From Psococerastis gibbosa (taxonomy: Eukaryota > Arthropoda > Insecta > Psocodea > Psocidae): DNA of 64,000 bases. Under the pieces are notes generated by a model, which saw only the letters and a program-made list of their open reading frames with translations, was not told where the DNA came from and searched no databases. Within the stretch, counting starts at the first letter, position 1. Each line of letters begins with the position of its first letter. The position numbers and the translations under genes were made by a program. The stretch spans positions 7,378,001 through 7,442,000 of the forward strand of contig OZ020492.1 in the NCBI GenBank assembly GCA_963971405.1, written 5' to 3'. Positions 20,256 to 30,739 of the stretch are shown here, piece by piece.

Positions 20256-21929
20256 AAGCCCTCTTTAATTATTCTATTGTAGGAAAGATAAACATAGAGT
20301 GCTCACAACATATTATCTTATATATGGCGAGTTCTTAAGCATACTCTGTATTATAAGATGTATATAAGGTGACGTGGTTAAGATTTCATCTCCACCTTAA
20401 TACCGTGATGATAGATAGCCTGAGTTCCGACCGACCTCATAAAATTCACCCTCTCAAAACATGAGACCAAGCCCATTAATTCTAGTTAACTATCCGACAA
20501 GTCTTCGCTTTCCTCATCCACCAATGCGCAACTTATAGAGAATCCCTATGAACTATAATTTTTAATTGAGATGATAGGCTATACTATAGGTAAGTTGTAA
20601 CTTTATAAATGAGGACTGTAAGTGTTTAATACAGTGGCGGGCACAGCTTTTTGTTTGGGTGGGAGGGGGGGTTACGTGAGCACCAAAAATGCTTAATGTT
20701 CCATCCATCAAATAATCGTCAACAGCACCTCTTTAGCGTTTATTTAAATGTCATGCAACGAACTAGTATTTTTATATCTCAGGGGGTTAAGGCCAAGCAG
20801 GAGAGCTGTGGCCTTGAGCGTTGAGTGAGGAATACATAGAAATATAATAGAACTGGAGCGGTGGGAGCCATAATATGCCTTACGAGGCACCCGTTAACCA
20901 TAAGCCAACTATCAGAGATAAGTACCAACGCAAAAAATATCGAAGTCTTACATATTGCAGCATAGCAAAGCGGATACCTGGACCCGAATTCTTAAACCGC
21001 CGCTAAACCATCGCCATGCGTAGTATTTCAAAAGGAAAATGCGAAATTCGTATATCGTTCCGAGCCAACTATATGACGAACATCTACTTGAAACTAACTT
21101 TTGATACATCCATACAGTTTATGAAGTGAAAGCGGTTGGGTGCCTTACGGCGAAGCATTTAAAACGTAATAAAAGCCAACTACAGCGACAATGGGTTTAC
21201 AAGATTGAGTTACCACGCTTCGGCTCTCATTTTTAGACAAACATTTACGCATTTACTGGTTAATTCTCTGTTGTAATTACGAAACCAGCAGCGTTTTGAA
21301 TATTATGACTCCTCCGCCGCTTTTCTTTGTCGTCCGACTTTCGACCCCAAAACTTAGTTAACTCTTTAAGGATGTAATTGTAACAGCAGCAAACGAAGCT
21401 TGAGTGGGCCGTCCCTTAGGTTATGCACCCTCTTTCCTATTACAAACTTGTCTCTTTCCCAATTTATCCCTTTGTTTGTGGTTTCCCTAGATTATTAGGG
21501 ATTTTTAGGGGTAGCTTATCCACCCATCTCATAGAAAGAACCACGACGATCGTAATTCTAATCTCGACTGTCTACGCCAGAACCAAGCAAGCTGTGGCCA
21601 AACAAGTGCTGATAACTGATGCGGTGTCTTCTCTACCTTGTGCTGACAATTTGTCCTCAATTGCATAATAATGACTCACTATGTACAGCTAAAGGTAATA
21701 CGCGTATGTACCAGTGTACCTATAGCTTGCTGTTATCAATTTTGCGCCAATAAGAGCGCAAGTTACATGTCGTTTAGACTACTGACGGCCTATGGGTAGG
21801 CACCCTGAAGAGGGCAATTCCGAGGCAACTCCCAAGCAGAAGGTTGAGAAGAAGAAAAAGAGAGAAACAGCGCAGCTGCAGAATGTTATTAGGGTTAGTG
21901 TATATTTATATTATAATATTGTATGTTAA
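20256..21929. other. Unassigned DNA
   Basis: CAGTGGCGGGCACAGCTTTT at 20634 followed by a G run resembles a single hAT-like end. The 81-aa frame at 21423-21668 is not recognisable. Nothing else supported in 1.7 kb. Confidence 0.4.
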
Positions 21930-22292
21930 CGCCAACGGCCTTACCATGTTGATTCCATTAGAGCAGAGCATGTTTCAAACTGCAGCAACTTGGTAGTGTG
22001 CACAGCGTTGGCAGGGGAACCTGGTGGGACATGATTATTCGCTTAGGCAGTATAAGTCGAGTCCTGGTCACCTCCAATTTAATCGTGTGACTTTACCATG
22101 TTCCCCAAGTGGTTCGGAATCCACTATAATCAGGAGGTCCACACTGTTAGTCAACCCCCCTTTCCCCGAGGTGAAAGAGTCTGCCCTTAGGGTGCCTCAA
22201 GTTAACAAACAGACTCACTCCCCCCGCCAGGCTGACAGGGTTGCTTAAAAGCAGAAATGCTGAAAGCAGGCGTTAGAAACAACAACAACAAC
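21930..22292 (+). mobile_element. SINE-5S subfamily A, full copy with perfect target duplication
   Basis: The head GCCAACGGCCTTACCATGTT is 5S-like. The body has CCCAAGTGGTTCGGAATCCA, CAGGAGGTCCAC and TTAACAAACAGACTCACTCC. The tail is (AAC)n. The 14-bp sequence ATATTGTATGTTAA lies directly before (21916-21929) and after (22293-22306), so the copy is complete at both ends and moved by target-primed reverse transcription. The 74-aa frame it carries is incidental. Confidence 0.93.
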
Positions 22293-22306
22293 ATATTGTA
22301 TGTTAA

Positions 22307-22790
22307 TCATAAGTTCATTAATTTTGGTTTATCCTCCTAAGGTGCCCTAAGAGATCCTACAATAAATATCAATTTAGGATAAAAATAAAATTTTGAGTGA
22401 CTTCTAGGTATAATTCTACCCTAGTTCTAGTTTCAGAAGTGAGGAAAGCGAGCCGTGAAGTACCGAAGACGTCAGCGGGGTATAGCTAAGGTAAGGAAAA
22501 AACATAAAAAGAGAAACCGTTTTTATAAATGATCCAGGGAAATCGTGTTTCTTAGAAGAAGAAAAAACCTGGTAGCCAAGAAGTCGTCACTTGCTAAGAA
22601 TTGACTGTCCAGACCCGTTGGGTGCAGCAACAGGAATTTTTATGTGATTTATATTAACGAATTCCTTGTCGAAAGCCCCATTCCTGATGTCTCCAAAGAA
22701 TCTCAATTTCCGCAGCTTTCCTTGGAAGTTTGGCCACCAATTTTAAATAAATAAATCACACAATGAACATATAAAAAAGAAACAAAAAAA
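22307..22790. other. No recognisable feature
   Basis: No supported gene or repeat. Confidence 0.45.
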
Positions 22791-22791
22791 G

Positions 22792-22858
22792 TGTCTTTAT
22801 TTTCCATATGGGCGAATTTCGGGCCCACTCTTACAACTAACCCATTCAATGAACATAT
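22792..22858 (-). mobile_element. SINE tail V, copy 2
   Basis: On the minus strand: GGGTTAGTTGTAAGAGTGGG, CCCGAAATTCGCCCATATGG, AAAATAAAGACAC. It matches 35300-35385 and partly tail U. The hairpin is damaged here. Confidence 0.5.
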
Positions 22859-23224
22859 GTTGTACTCTTATTATGAACGTGGTACACGCTACGCTATAAA
22901 TATAATTCAATTTGGCTCCAACCATCTAGGGACAATATAAATTTCTGCTGACACAATTTTCCTTATTAAAAAAATACAATGCGGTATGCTATCACATATG
23001 ACGTGTGTTTGTTATGCGATGCATTAAATTCTTATCGTAAGTCATAACATGCTGGTGATAGGGGACGGAATCCGAAACTTAATGTTTTTTTTATCCTCTC
23101 CGTAACATCTAAAACTTAAAAATTAGTAGCTAGGCCTCATAGTCATCGCACAATTAGGGTGGACCCCGTTGTCCGGGGAAATGGGGCCACATTTTGGGAG
23201 TGGGTGCTGCTCCCGTAATAGTTA

Positions 23225-23367
23225 TTAGTACTTGGTTAAGTCATGCATTCGCCTGTTTCATTGCGTCAATGGTAAGCTTAACTTAGCTTGTAGCCGGTGT
23301 AGGTGACATCAAGGGCGTATACCAGTCGGCCAATGGCTAAAAATCCATCCGGAAACAATATAAAGAA
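23225..23367 (+). repeat. Repeat C, copy 3, left part
   Basis: ACTTGGTTAAGTCATGCATT, GTTTCATTGCGTCAATGGTA, CCGGTGTAGGTGACATC and CCAGTCGGCCAATGGCTAAA end at GGAAACAATATAAA. The remainder (AAAATTCATGGGGTCGTTGG) resumes at 24151-24180, after an inserted repeat E. Confidence 0.8.
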
Positions 23368-24150
23368 CGGGTCCGAGTTTACTCGAAATTGCTTTCCAAT
23401 TTATCAATTAGTAGATATAAAATGAGTAATTCCATGGTAAATAATTTTCCTATAGTTAAATTTCGGGCATCTGACACAGCAATAATGGCAGGGGCACGTA
23501 ATGCATTTGACCGTGAATTTTCTATCATTTTTTCAAACACATTTTTTTGCACAAAACCAAATAGTTTTTTTGGAAAGCAACCTGTCCCGTTTCGTTACAC
23601 AATTTAAAATCTAAAACATGCCTGAAGGTAGAAATCATTGACAGAAAGGTTTCGCAGAAAAATTATTTTATAGTCATTTTTCATAAAAATTTAGTTATTT
23701 TTATTTTTTACCCCCAAAAGCAAACTATCAAGGGGCAAGTGACCCCCCGCATTTTATCAACATTAATAACGACTACAACATATGTGAATTTAAAAGAAAT
23801 CGTTGCTGCCGTTTTTGAGAAATAATTTTTTTTGACGTTTTTTTGGAGTTTTTTAGTTTTTTAAGAATAAAACCACCCCAAATTGAGTTAGCCAAAAAAA
23901 AAAATTGTCCCGAGGTATGATTTTTTTGAACCTACACGCAAAATTTAATCAAAATCGACCGAGTAGTTTGCCCGGAAATCGATGAACAGACAGACAGACA
24001 GACAGAGCGAGAGACAGACAGAAGACATTTCGTAAAAATCACTTTTTTGGGTTCCTGGGACCTCAAAACGTGTAAATCCGTTGAAATCTCGGAATCGAAA
24101 ATTTCGACCGTCACAAAGCTTTCCTTATACTACGTATAAATTGGAAAGCA
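23366..24150 (-). mobile_element. Repeat E, inserted in repeat C
   Basis: Minus-strand copy. The plus strand starts GGGTCCGAGTTTACTCG, then TTGCTTTCCAATTTATC, and ends ATACTACGTATAAATTGGAA. The body has CCCCCAAAAGCAAACTATC and a (GACA) run near 23990. Uninterrupted repeat C copies show the unoccupied site. The palindromic CGAGTTTACTCG block is inside the insertion, so it belongs to E. I see no target duplication. Confidence 0.85.
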
Positions 24151-24428
24151 ATGAAGCTCAAAATTCATGGGGTCGTTGGCTTTGGACAAATTATTATTAT
24201 ATATAAACAGGCTGTCAGCTGTGAGACAAGCAAAGACAATAGAAAATATTAAGAACTTTTCAGCTATATTTCATATTAGGGTTATTATTATTAAATAGTT
24301 AAATGTTTTTTTATGTTCGGTTGTTTTTTAATACCTTATACGGCTGCAGGAGCATGCATCCCAACCAGCCCATTTTCATGTTTGCAAGTTAAAAACCCCC
24401 TACCCTAGGGAAAGTACAGTAGGCTATA

Positions 24429-24810
24429 GTATTTAAAATAGCCTATAAGTATTGTAAATATCGTATTTAATGTCAGATACGCCCAAAACAATTCATCGGA
24501 TCGTCTCAATAAGAAGAATCTTCGGGCAGGTGCTCAGGGAGGAAATGTAGAAGGAAATAAAAAGTAAAGCCTGTTCTCATTAAATACGTGTAGTTTATAC
24601 AAGACCATTACTGGAATTGTATTTAAAATAGCCTATAAGTATTGTAAGTAAATATCGTATTTAATGTCAGATACGCTCAAAACAATTCATCCGATCGTCT
24701 CAATAAGAAGAATCTTCGGGCAGGTGCTGAGGGAGGAAATGTAGAAGGAAATAAAAAGTAAAGGCTGTTCTCATTAAATACGTGTAGTTTATACAAGACC
24801 ATTACTGGAA
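24429..24810. repeat. Tandem duplication, 2 x about 190 bp
   Basis: Units 24429-24616 and 24619-24810 are nearly identical, from GTATTTAAAATAGCCTATAA to ACAAGACCATTACTGGAA. They differ by a GTAA insertion and a few substitutions. A very recent duplication, or an assembly artefact. Confidence 0.93.
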
Positions 24811-24952
24811 GCTGTGAAAGCATGCAGTTGCTAGTAGATAGAGTGGATGGGACTAAGGAAGGGGGGAGGGTGGATCTTAGGGAATGATACTTCGGACAAT
24901 AATGTTCCAACACAAACGATTGGCATTTTGAAACCTAGGAATGGCTGCTGCG

Positions 24953-25243
24953 CAGGGGCGGATTTGGCTTTGTTCGGATACAGGCACTGCACTTGTCGCG
25001 GACATTAATAATTATTGTGTGTGTGTGTGTGGGGGGGGGGGGGGTGTGTTCACTAATAAAACCACTATTTTTTATTTTAAAAAATGTTTATAATCAAAAT
25101 AAACTACTTTCTTATCCTTAGCTAAAATGTTTTTTTTTTCTTGCTTTGACCTTTTACATTATATGCACAGAAAAAAATCTTTAATGTACGCGTGCGCGGA
25201 TATAGGCCTTTACCTAAGTTGCCTATTGGTAAATCCGCCACGG
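24953..25243. mobile_element. hAT-like short element, 291 bp
   Basis: Ends CAGGGGCGGATTTGGC and, reversed, CCGTGGCGGATTTACC. The flanks CTGCTGCG (24945-24952) and TTGCTGCG (25244-25251) match at 7 of 8 bases. A (GT)n run and G run lie inside. Non-coding. Confidence 0.85.
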
Positions 25244-25289
25244 TTGCTGCGTAAGCATTTAACCGAACCATTAATCATTACACTTTCAG

Positions 25290-25500
25290 CCCCCTCCCCT
25301 CAATTTATAAAAAATTTAAACGTTGGTAGAGAGCTTGAAAGTCGAGGAAATTAGGCTCCACCTCACCTTAATGGTTGGAGAAAACGCTGCTGTTGGGCAT
25401 GTTGCTGACCGTAATACCTCAAATAGGCTAGGGGTTAAGTAAGAGGTTCCTTTCCCCAAGCCTAAATCCTCCAGTAGTATCTGATAACTTGGTTCTGGGG
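25290..25500 (+). mobile_element. SINE-N-like element, copy 2
   Basis: GTAGAGAGCTTGAAAGTCGA resembles the head at 39650. TGGTTGGAGAAAACGCTGCT, GTTGGGCATG and TGCTGACCGTAATACCTCAA match that copy's body. The B box is poorly kept. Confidence 0.5.
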
Positions 25501-25504
25501 ACAA

Positions 25505-25945
25505 AAAATTAAAAAAAACTCAATATTCATGGAAAATGACTAAAAAATAATTTTTCAGCGGAACCTTTCTATGGATGCTTTCTTATTTCAGGTATGTTTT
25601 AGGTGCTAAATTTAGTAACAAAACCGAACAGGTTCCTTTCCAAAACAAATATTTTATTTAGAACAAAAAATTATTTTTTGAAGAAATAATAAGATAATTT
25701 ATGTCCCCATACTTAGCGTAGCATACCCTGCCAGTATTACATTATTGTATCGTATTATATAATTCTGCCCATTCTTGACTATGCAACCATTCCAACGATC
25801 AATTCAGGGCTTTGGGATAGGGAAACTCGAAATGTAAACCTAAACCTAGGACAAATATTTACCAAGGAACTATTATAGTACCTATCCTAATTGATAAATA
25901 GGAAAGCATGTACGGGTTTACTCGTAACGGTTCTTTATTAATACA
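25505..25945 (+). mobile_element. Repeat E, right-hand part only
   Basis: AAATGACTAAAAAATAATTT, GCGGAACCTTTCTATGG, GGCTTTGGGATAGGGAAACT and TTGATAAATAGGAAAGCATG follow copy 1 from about 12095 to 12655, including the terminal ACGGTTCTTTATTA. The left half is missing. Confidence 0.75.
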
Positions 25946-26741
25946 AAGAGAATCCAAAAGCAGCTAATCTAAGGCCTCGCCAACTGACCAGCAATCAATG
26001 GTATAGACTGAATGAGAGGGCCAAGAAAGAGATGGGGGTATCTTAAGTCTACAGCTCCCGTAATGAAATGATTCTCGCATCATATGTTCCCTCATCTCTC
26101 CCTAGCCTATCGATTCCCCCCCCCCCTCCCTCGACATCTAAGTGACCGACCCGAAACATTACCAAACGACCAGTCTAACTACTTCTATAAACTCAGCTAC
26201 AGATCCAAAACTATCCGCCCGCCTTAGAAAATCCCACCATACTTCGTCAGTCAGTCACCAGATAGGTCTTCCTATGGTATGTAAGTTTCTTCCCTTGTAA
26301 ATATAGAAAGAAGGTTTGACTACTGGCTGTTTCGTACACCTGACAGCAACTTATTTCTTTCATTAAACGTGTAGTTCGACTATTGAGGATTTTGGTGATT
26401 CTTTCAGCCCCATGTTCAATGTCCTTTTTCAGTTAATATTGTTTCCCCGCAACTTGTAATCGGGGGGGGGGGGGGGGAGGGGATGAATTGTTGCTATCAC
26501 TGCCTTACCAACTCGTCAGCAGATGAGTGAAATTCTTTGATGCTTTCTAAGAAAATACTGTACTACTTTGTAGCATGCTCAAGGTCCCTATCGAATAAAT
26601 ACCATTAAAGTGTCCGCTAGACTGTTCCCAGTTAAGATATGTGTGTGAGCGAAGTCACCTGCCACCTACACTCAGGGCCAATTTTGCTTTACACCGAAAT
26701 TTAGTTTACAAAATACTTGTTTCAGTGGGCATTCGTAAAAC
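25946..26741. other. No gene; G and C runs
   Basis: A C run near 26117 and a 16-base G run near 26461. No inverted ends paired. Confidence 0.45.
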
Positions 26742-26942
26742 AGGACATGTAGAGTAGTGGTACCGACTCCGACTTTCACCCGAAAGGTTGTTGATTCGAG
26801 CCCCACACTTGCTACATTTTCTGGACATGTTTCGGAGGGCATGTAAAGCAGGTGGTCCCGGGCCTTCCTAGTTGAGTGAAAAAGAAGGCTTTACAGCCCT
26901 AACTCCGCTAGGTTGGCTTAGTAATAGAACAAAAAGTCAAAC
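26742..26942 (+). mobile_element. SINE-T, full copy
   Basis: A clean copy: GGACATGTAGAGTAGTGGTA (A box), GGTTGTTGATTCGAGCCCC (B box), TTTTCTGGACATGTTTCGGA, GGGCCTTCCTAGTTGAGTG, CTAACTCCGCTAGGTTGGCT, TAGTAATAGAACAAAAAGTC. It serves as my reference for the family. Confidence 0.93.
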
Positions 26943-27060
26943 CAGGCAATACTATAAATGTCATTGGTCATGGCCTATGTCTTTAACCCTGCCCGCCCCC
27001 TAGCTCAACAGCTGGCGAAGACCCTGAAACTAACGTTATGAATTTTATAGGTGTCTTATA

Positions 27061-27196
27061 AATAATAAATATAAATAAATAAGGACTTTTTTGTTCTGTT
27101 ACTAAGTGAACCTAGTGGAGTTAGGGCTATAAAGCCCTCCCATACACTCAACTAGCAAAGACCGGGACCGCCTACTTTACATGCCCTCCGAAGCAT
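27061..27196 (-). mobile_element. SINE-T, head missing
   Basis: (AAAT)n tail, then CTAGTGGAGTTAGGGCTATA, AAGCCC, ACACTCAACTAG and ATGCCCTCCGAAGCAT; it stops before the pol III boxes. A 5' truncation. Confidence 0.85.
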
Positions 27197-27822
27197 TATG
27201 TGCATCTTATGTGCATACAGTGCAGTAATGGCCATGTATTTGTGTCTATATTGTTAGATAGGCCAATATACAATCCCTAGAACATGGATATTATACAATA
27301 TATATAGAGGGGATATAATGCATTATTTCCTCTCAATACACAACACACATACAATCTATTTTAAATCCTAAGAACATGCAACCTAACAGTTTTTAACTTT
27401 GGATACACTACAAAATGAACATACGTAAGCCTAAACTATGAATAAGGGAAAATAAACTAGACTTTCACTTTTTTTGCTGAATGGCTCCGACGTCAATAAA
27501 AAAATGCATCATAAAATGATGACGGTTTTGTTGGTGTGAATAGATCAAATTCGAACAAATTTAATTTTCATTAAATTTCTCTTTTGTCAAATTTTTGAGA
27601 TTTGTGATTGATACGTGTGTGTGGGGCCACCGCACCGGTGCCCGGCCAGTATAGCAGCCATGTCTTTCTTCATCTTTTTACACAACAGCGGAGATCTTTC
27701 ATCACCTTTCTCTAGCGTCTTTCTTTACCAAGCCCTCACCTACAGATGTTTTAGTTGGACACTTCTTCTTTCTACTAATGCCTCAATTGTAACTCTACCA
27801 TCTATTTTTCTATTTTCCAGTA
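27197..27822. other. No recognisable feature
   Basis: The frame at 27615-27965 runs into repeat P and is not credible. Confidence 0.45.
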
Positions 27823-27830
27823 GCCACAGT

Positions 27831-28010
27831 CAAGACCGTAGCCAAGGGGGGGTTCATGGGGGTTCAATTCAAACCCCCCCCCCCCCCCGAAATGAAATGG
27901 CTTCATACTACATAGAATCGGATTTTGAGATGAAAAATAAAAACCACTATGTAATATCCAATTAAATTTCTAACCCCCCCCCCAAAAAAAAAATCCTGGC
28001 TACGGCCTTG
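27831..28010 (+). mobile_element. Repeat P (hAT-like short element), copy 2, best copy
   Basis: Ends CAAGACCGTAGCCAAGG and, reversed, CAAGGCCGTAGCCAGG. The flanks GCCACAGT (27823-27830) and ACCACAGT (28011-28018) match at 7 of 8 bases. Inside lie a C run, GAAATGAAATGGCTTCATAC, CCACTATGTAATATCCAATT and a second C run. 180 bp, non-coding. Confidence 0.8.
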
Positions 28011-28556
28011 ACCACAGTCACTTCAAAACAGGTTCTCTTATCTCTTATAAACCCTTTTCCAACCATGGTTATATTTGTTGAAGCTGCCACAAATGACGCA
28101 TGAAATCATGCAGTTCGGTCAAGAAAACCGGTTTCTAGGATGTTTTGATTGCTTGAATACACATTGAGTGTTAGCAAGGCCCAAGGCTAACAGTAAATTA
28201 CGGCCTATAACCCCTTTATTCCCTAAAGCAATGTATACATTACAATTGTTGTTTTAATGCAGGGAATCTATGCTACTCACTTCCCCTTTACCTTCAAATT
28301 CATCTTTTTGCCATGCCAACGTGCATATTTGATTATTTTAGCAGAAACTCCATTGTTTCTATATTTCGATTTTGCGCTCCCCTCACCTCAAGGCAAAATT
28401 AATATTATATTACGTTCCGTTCTGTAATCCAGATCATGATCGACCACTATAACATAAATTCAAAAAGATCAACGTGTCTAATGTACGTACACCCATATAC
28501 AATATTTTGACTCAGTCATATTTGTTTACGTCGGAATCAAAAATGAAATAAATATA

Positions 28557-28617
28557 TTATAATATATATATATAATATATATATATATATAATATATATA
28601 TTATATATATATGTAGA
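28557..28617. repeat. TA-rich palindromic microsatellite
   Basis: Alternating TATA blocks arranged so that the stretch can form a cruciform. No gene nearby. Confidence 0.85.
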
Positions 28618-28859
28618 GTCGTATTAATACGGACTCTGAATATAATTTTTTTCTTCTTCTTCTTCGGCCGGTACTCCCCTGCGCCGAAGGAATATATTTA
28701 TACGAGTAAATTAACAATTATACCCTTATAATACCTGTGGGCCCCCAAGTTAATCAACTTGTCGGGGGCTCGCACAGTAAACGCTGTTGATGATGCAACA
28801 TGTTTTCTATTTCACGTCTGTGTTAGCAAAAAACTTAGTTTTAAATTCAAAACAGTTTC

Positions 28860-28900
28860 ATACCATTTAAAATAATAATAATAATAATAATAATAATACG
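28860..28900. repeat. (AAT)n microsatellite
   Basis: About nine AAT units at 28872-28899, possibly the tail of an unrecognised retroelement. Confidence 0.8.
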
Positions 28901-28944
28901 TGTATTTAACAACAACAAAAAAAAACATTACACATTTTTCTAAT

Positions 28945-28998
28945 AACCGGTGCCACAAAGCCAATAAAGGCGCGTTGGGATCACCGCACAATTCACTT
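28945..28998 (-). mobile_element. Fragment of the 1.3-kb hAT-like element
   Basis: On the minus strand TGAATTGTGCGGTGATCCCA, ACGCGCCTTTATTGGC and TTTGTGGCACCGG match 7165-7225. Only this fragment is present. Confidence 0.65.
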
Positions 28999-29087
28999 TA
29001 TTATGTTAGTTTTAAATCTGTATCAGTGAGTAGACTTAAAATATAGTTCTTAATTACAGACAATGTAATATTTTCATAGTATCACCC

Positions 29088-29186
29088 GAAAGGTTGCTGA
29101 TTCGAGTCTCAAACTTGCACATGCTTCGGAGGGCATGTAAAGCGGACGGGCCTTTCCAGTTGAGTGTTAGAAAGGGTTTTATAAGT
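29088..29186 (+). mobile_element. SINE-T, partial, tail-to-tail pair (left)
   Basis: Starts at CCCGAAAGGTTGCTGATTCG (B box), lacks CTACATTTTCTGGC, continues to GTTGAGTGTTAGAAAGGG, then passes into (AAAT)n shared with the next copy. Confidence 0.8.
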
Positions 29187-29334
29187 AAATAAAAATAAAT
29201 AAATAAATAAGGACTTTTTGTTCTATTATTAAGCCAACCTAGCGGATTAAGGGCTATAAAGCCCTCTTTTACACTCAACTAGGAAGACCCGGGACCGCCT
29301 GCTTTACATGCCCTTCGAAGCATGGCCAGAAAAT
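29187..29334 (-). mobile_element. SINE-T, partial, tail-to-tail pair (right)
   Basis: Opposite orientation, joined through the AAAT tail. GCCAACCTAGCGGATTAAGG, the GGGCTATAAAGCCC hairpin, ACACTCAACTAGGAAG and CATGGCCAGAAAAT are present; the pol III boxes are missing. Confidence 0.85.
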
Positions 29335-29489
29335 TTATAGTACTAGAAGTACTAGAACAAAATGTCATTATTTATGTATTCTTACAAATTATAATGTATA
29401 AATTAATATTAAAATAAAATAATTGTAGATGCGCAACCTGAGTAATATGGTGAGTAGGTCACTAGAAAGTAATTTTCATCTTTCATCGC

Positions 29490-29855
29490 TCGCCAACGGC
29501 CTTGCCATGTTGATTCCATTAGAGCAGAGCATGTTTCAAACTGCGGCAACTTGGTAGTGTGCACAGCGTTGGCAGGGGAACCTGGTGGGACATGATAACT
29601 CGCTCAGGCAGTATAAGTCGAGTCCTGGTCACCTCCGATTTAATCGTGTGACTTTACCATGTTCCCCAAGTGGTTCGGAATCCACTATAATCAGGAGGTC
29701 CACCCTGTTAGTCAACTCCCCTTTCCCCGAGGTGAAAGAGTCTGCCCTTAGGGTGCCTCAAGTTAACAAACAGACTCACTCCCCCCGCCAGGCTGACAGG
29801 GTTGCTTAAAGCAGAAATGCTGAAAGCAGGCGTTAGAAACAACAACAACAACAAC
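29490..29855 (+). mobile_element. SINE-5S subfamily A, full copy with target duplication
   Basis: Nearly identical to the copy at 21930: 5S-like head GCCAACGGCCTTGCCATGTT, the same body, (AAC)n tail. The 11-bp TCTTTCATCGC flanks it (29479-29489, 29856-29866). The closeness of the two copies and intact flanks suggest recent activity. Confidence 0.93.
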
Positions 29856-30091
29856 TCTTTCATCGCAATTCATATATAAAGTTAAGCCTTTAGAAAAACA
29901 TATCACAGAAGCTAACCATTAGCTATGACGTTCCGTTCTGCTTGAAGAACAACTAACAAGCAATTAAACTGAGTCAAGTTAATATGTTCTTTTAGTATAT
30001 TGTATAAGCTACTCACTAAACTCGGAAGGAAATTTGTGTGGCTGGGAGAAAATTCATTTAGAACAAGTACCTTAGTGTAGAAGTAAAAAAT

Positions 30092-30155
30092 TAGACTTTG
30101 ACACGAAAGGTTATTGGTTCGAGCTCCATACTTCCCACACATTCGGCCATGCTTT
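30092..30155 (+). mobile_element. SINE-T, head fragment
   Basis: GACTTTGACACGAAAGGTTA, TTGGTTCGAGCTCC (B box) and CACATTCGGCCATGCTTT; broken off next to repeat R. Confidence 0.7.
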
Positions 30156-30172
30156 CTCCGGCCCCTCCGCTC

Positions 30173-30370
30173 CCCCACTTTTGAGATATTTTACATGTTG
30201 TTAAATTGCAAAATTATTGTAATTCAAAAACGTCCGACACAACTGGTAACATGTTACTTACTTCCATTACGGTATACCTACTCCAAATGAAATTTTTTTT
30301 TTCATTGGCCCCCCAGATAAAAGTCGTGCCCCCATGGCCCCCACCTTAAAATTTCTAGCGCCGCCACTGA
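30173..30370 (+). repeat. Repeat R, copy 2 (complete)
   Basis: CCCACTTTTGAGATATTTTA to TTCTAGCGCCGCCACTG, collinear with 1-203. It joins a SINE-T fragment on the left and repeat Q on the right. Confidence 0.8.
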
Positions 30371-30373
30371 AGG

Positions 30374-30480
30374 TAAGGCCGGGCCCAGGTTTTTGTTTGG
30401 GGGGTCCAAAAAAGCGTACAGTCCTTTTATTTCAGAGGTTTCCGGACCCCTTGGAGCCCCCCCCCCCCCGGGCACGGTCA
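30374..30480 (+). repeat. Repeat Q, copy 2
   Basis: AAGGCCGGGCCCAGGTTTTT, a G run, then a C run. See the entry at 1479. Confidence 0.5.
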
Positions 30481-30739
30481 AGACACATGACACAGTAAAG
30501 CGCACAAAATATTTTGATAGTCTCTCCCTCCCTTTTCCCAACAAATTTTTATTAATTCAATTTTATTATTTATATTTTAATTAACAATTTGTAGAAGTAC
30601 AACACCTCGTAAACTTTTAAGCCCACAATTATCCCCAAAATAGTCAGTAATTAATTAAATACTTGGTCAATCCTGTACCATGGCAATGTCATAACTCATA
30701 AGGTTATTTTTAGACGTAGTATTGTGGAAAGTATCTTAA

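Noticed and set aside
19555-20282. Repeated peptide starting MSTADV at three sites (12478, 19555, 20073)
   Set aside because: It comes from translating repeat D in one frame. The frame is short and does not stay open among copies.
20630-20700. Full hAT-like element starting CAGTGGCGGGC
   Set aside because: Only one terminus with a G run is present; I found no inverted partner within 1 kb.
21930-22045. A 5S rRNA gene
   Set aside because: Likeness to 5S is limited to the first 25-30 bases and an internal block; the middle differs and a SINE body follows.
22024-22248. Two nearly identical 74-aa frames (also at 29585-29809)
   Set aside because: They lie wholly inside two SINE-5S copies. Shared ancestry of the SINE explains the similarity; no protein family is recognised.
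23366-24150. Repeat E as an ordinary TIR element ending at TGCTTTCC on both sides
   Set aside because: Three copies share the CGAGTTTACTCG block outside the inverted repeat on one side, and the C insertion includes it, so the element is longer and asymmetric.
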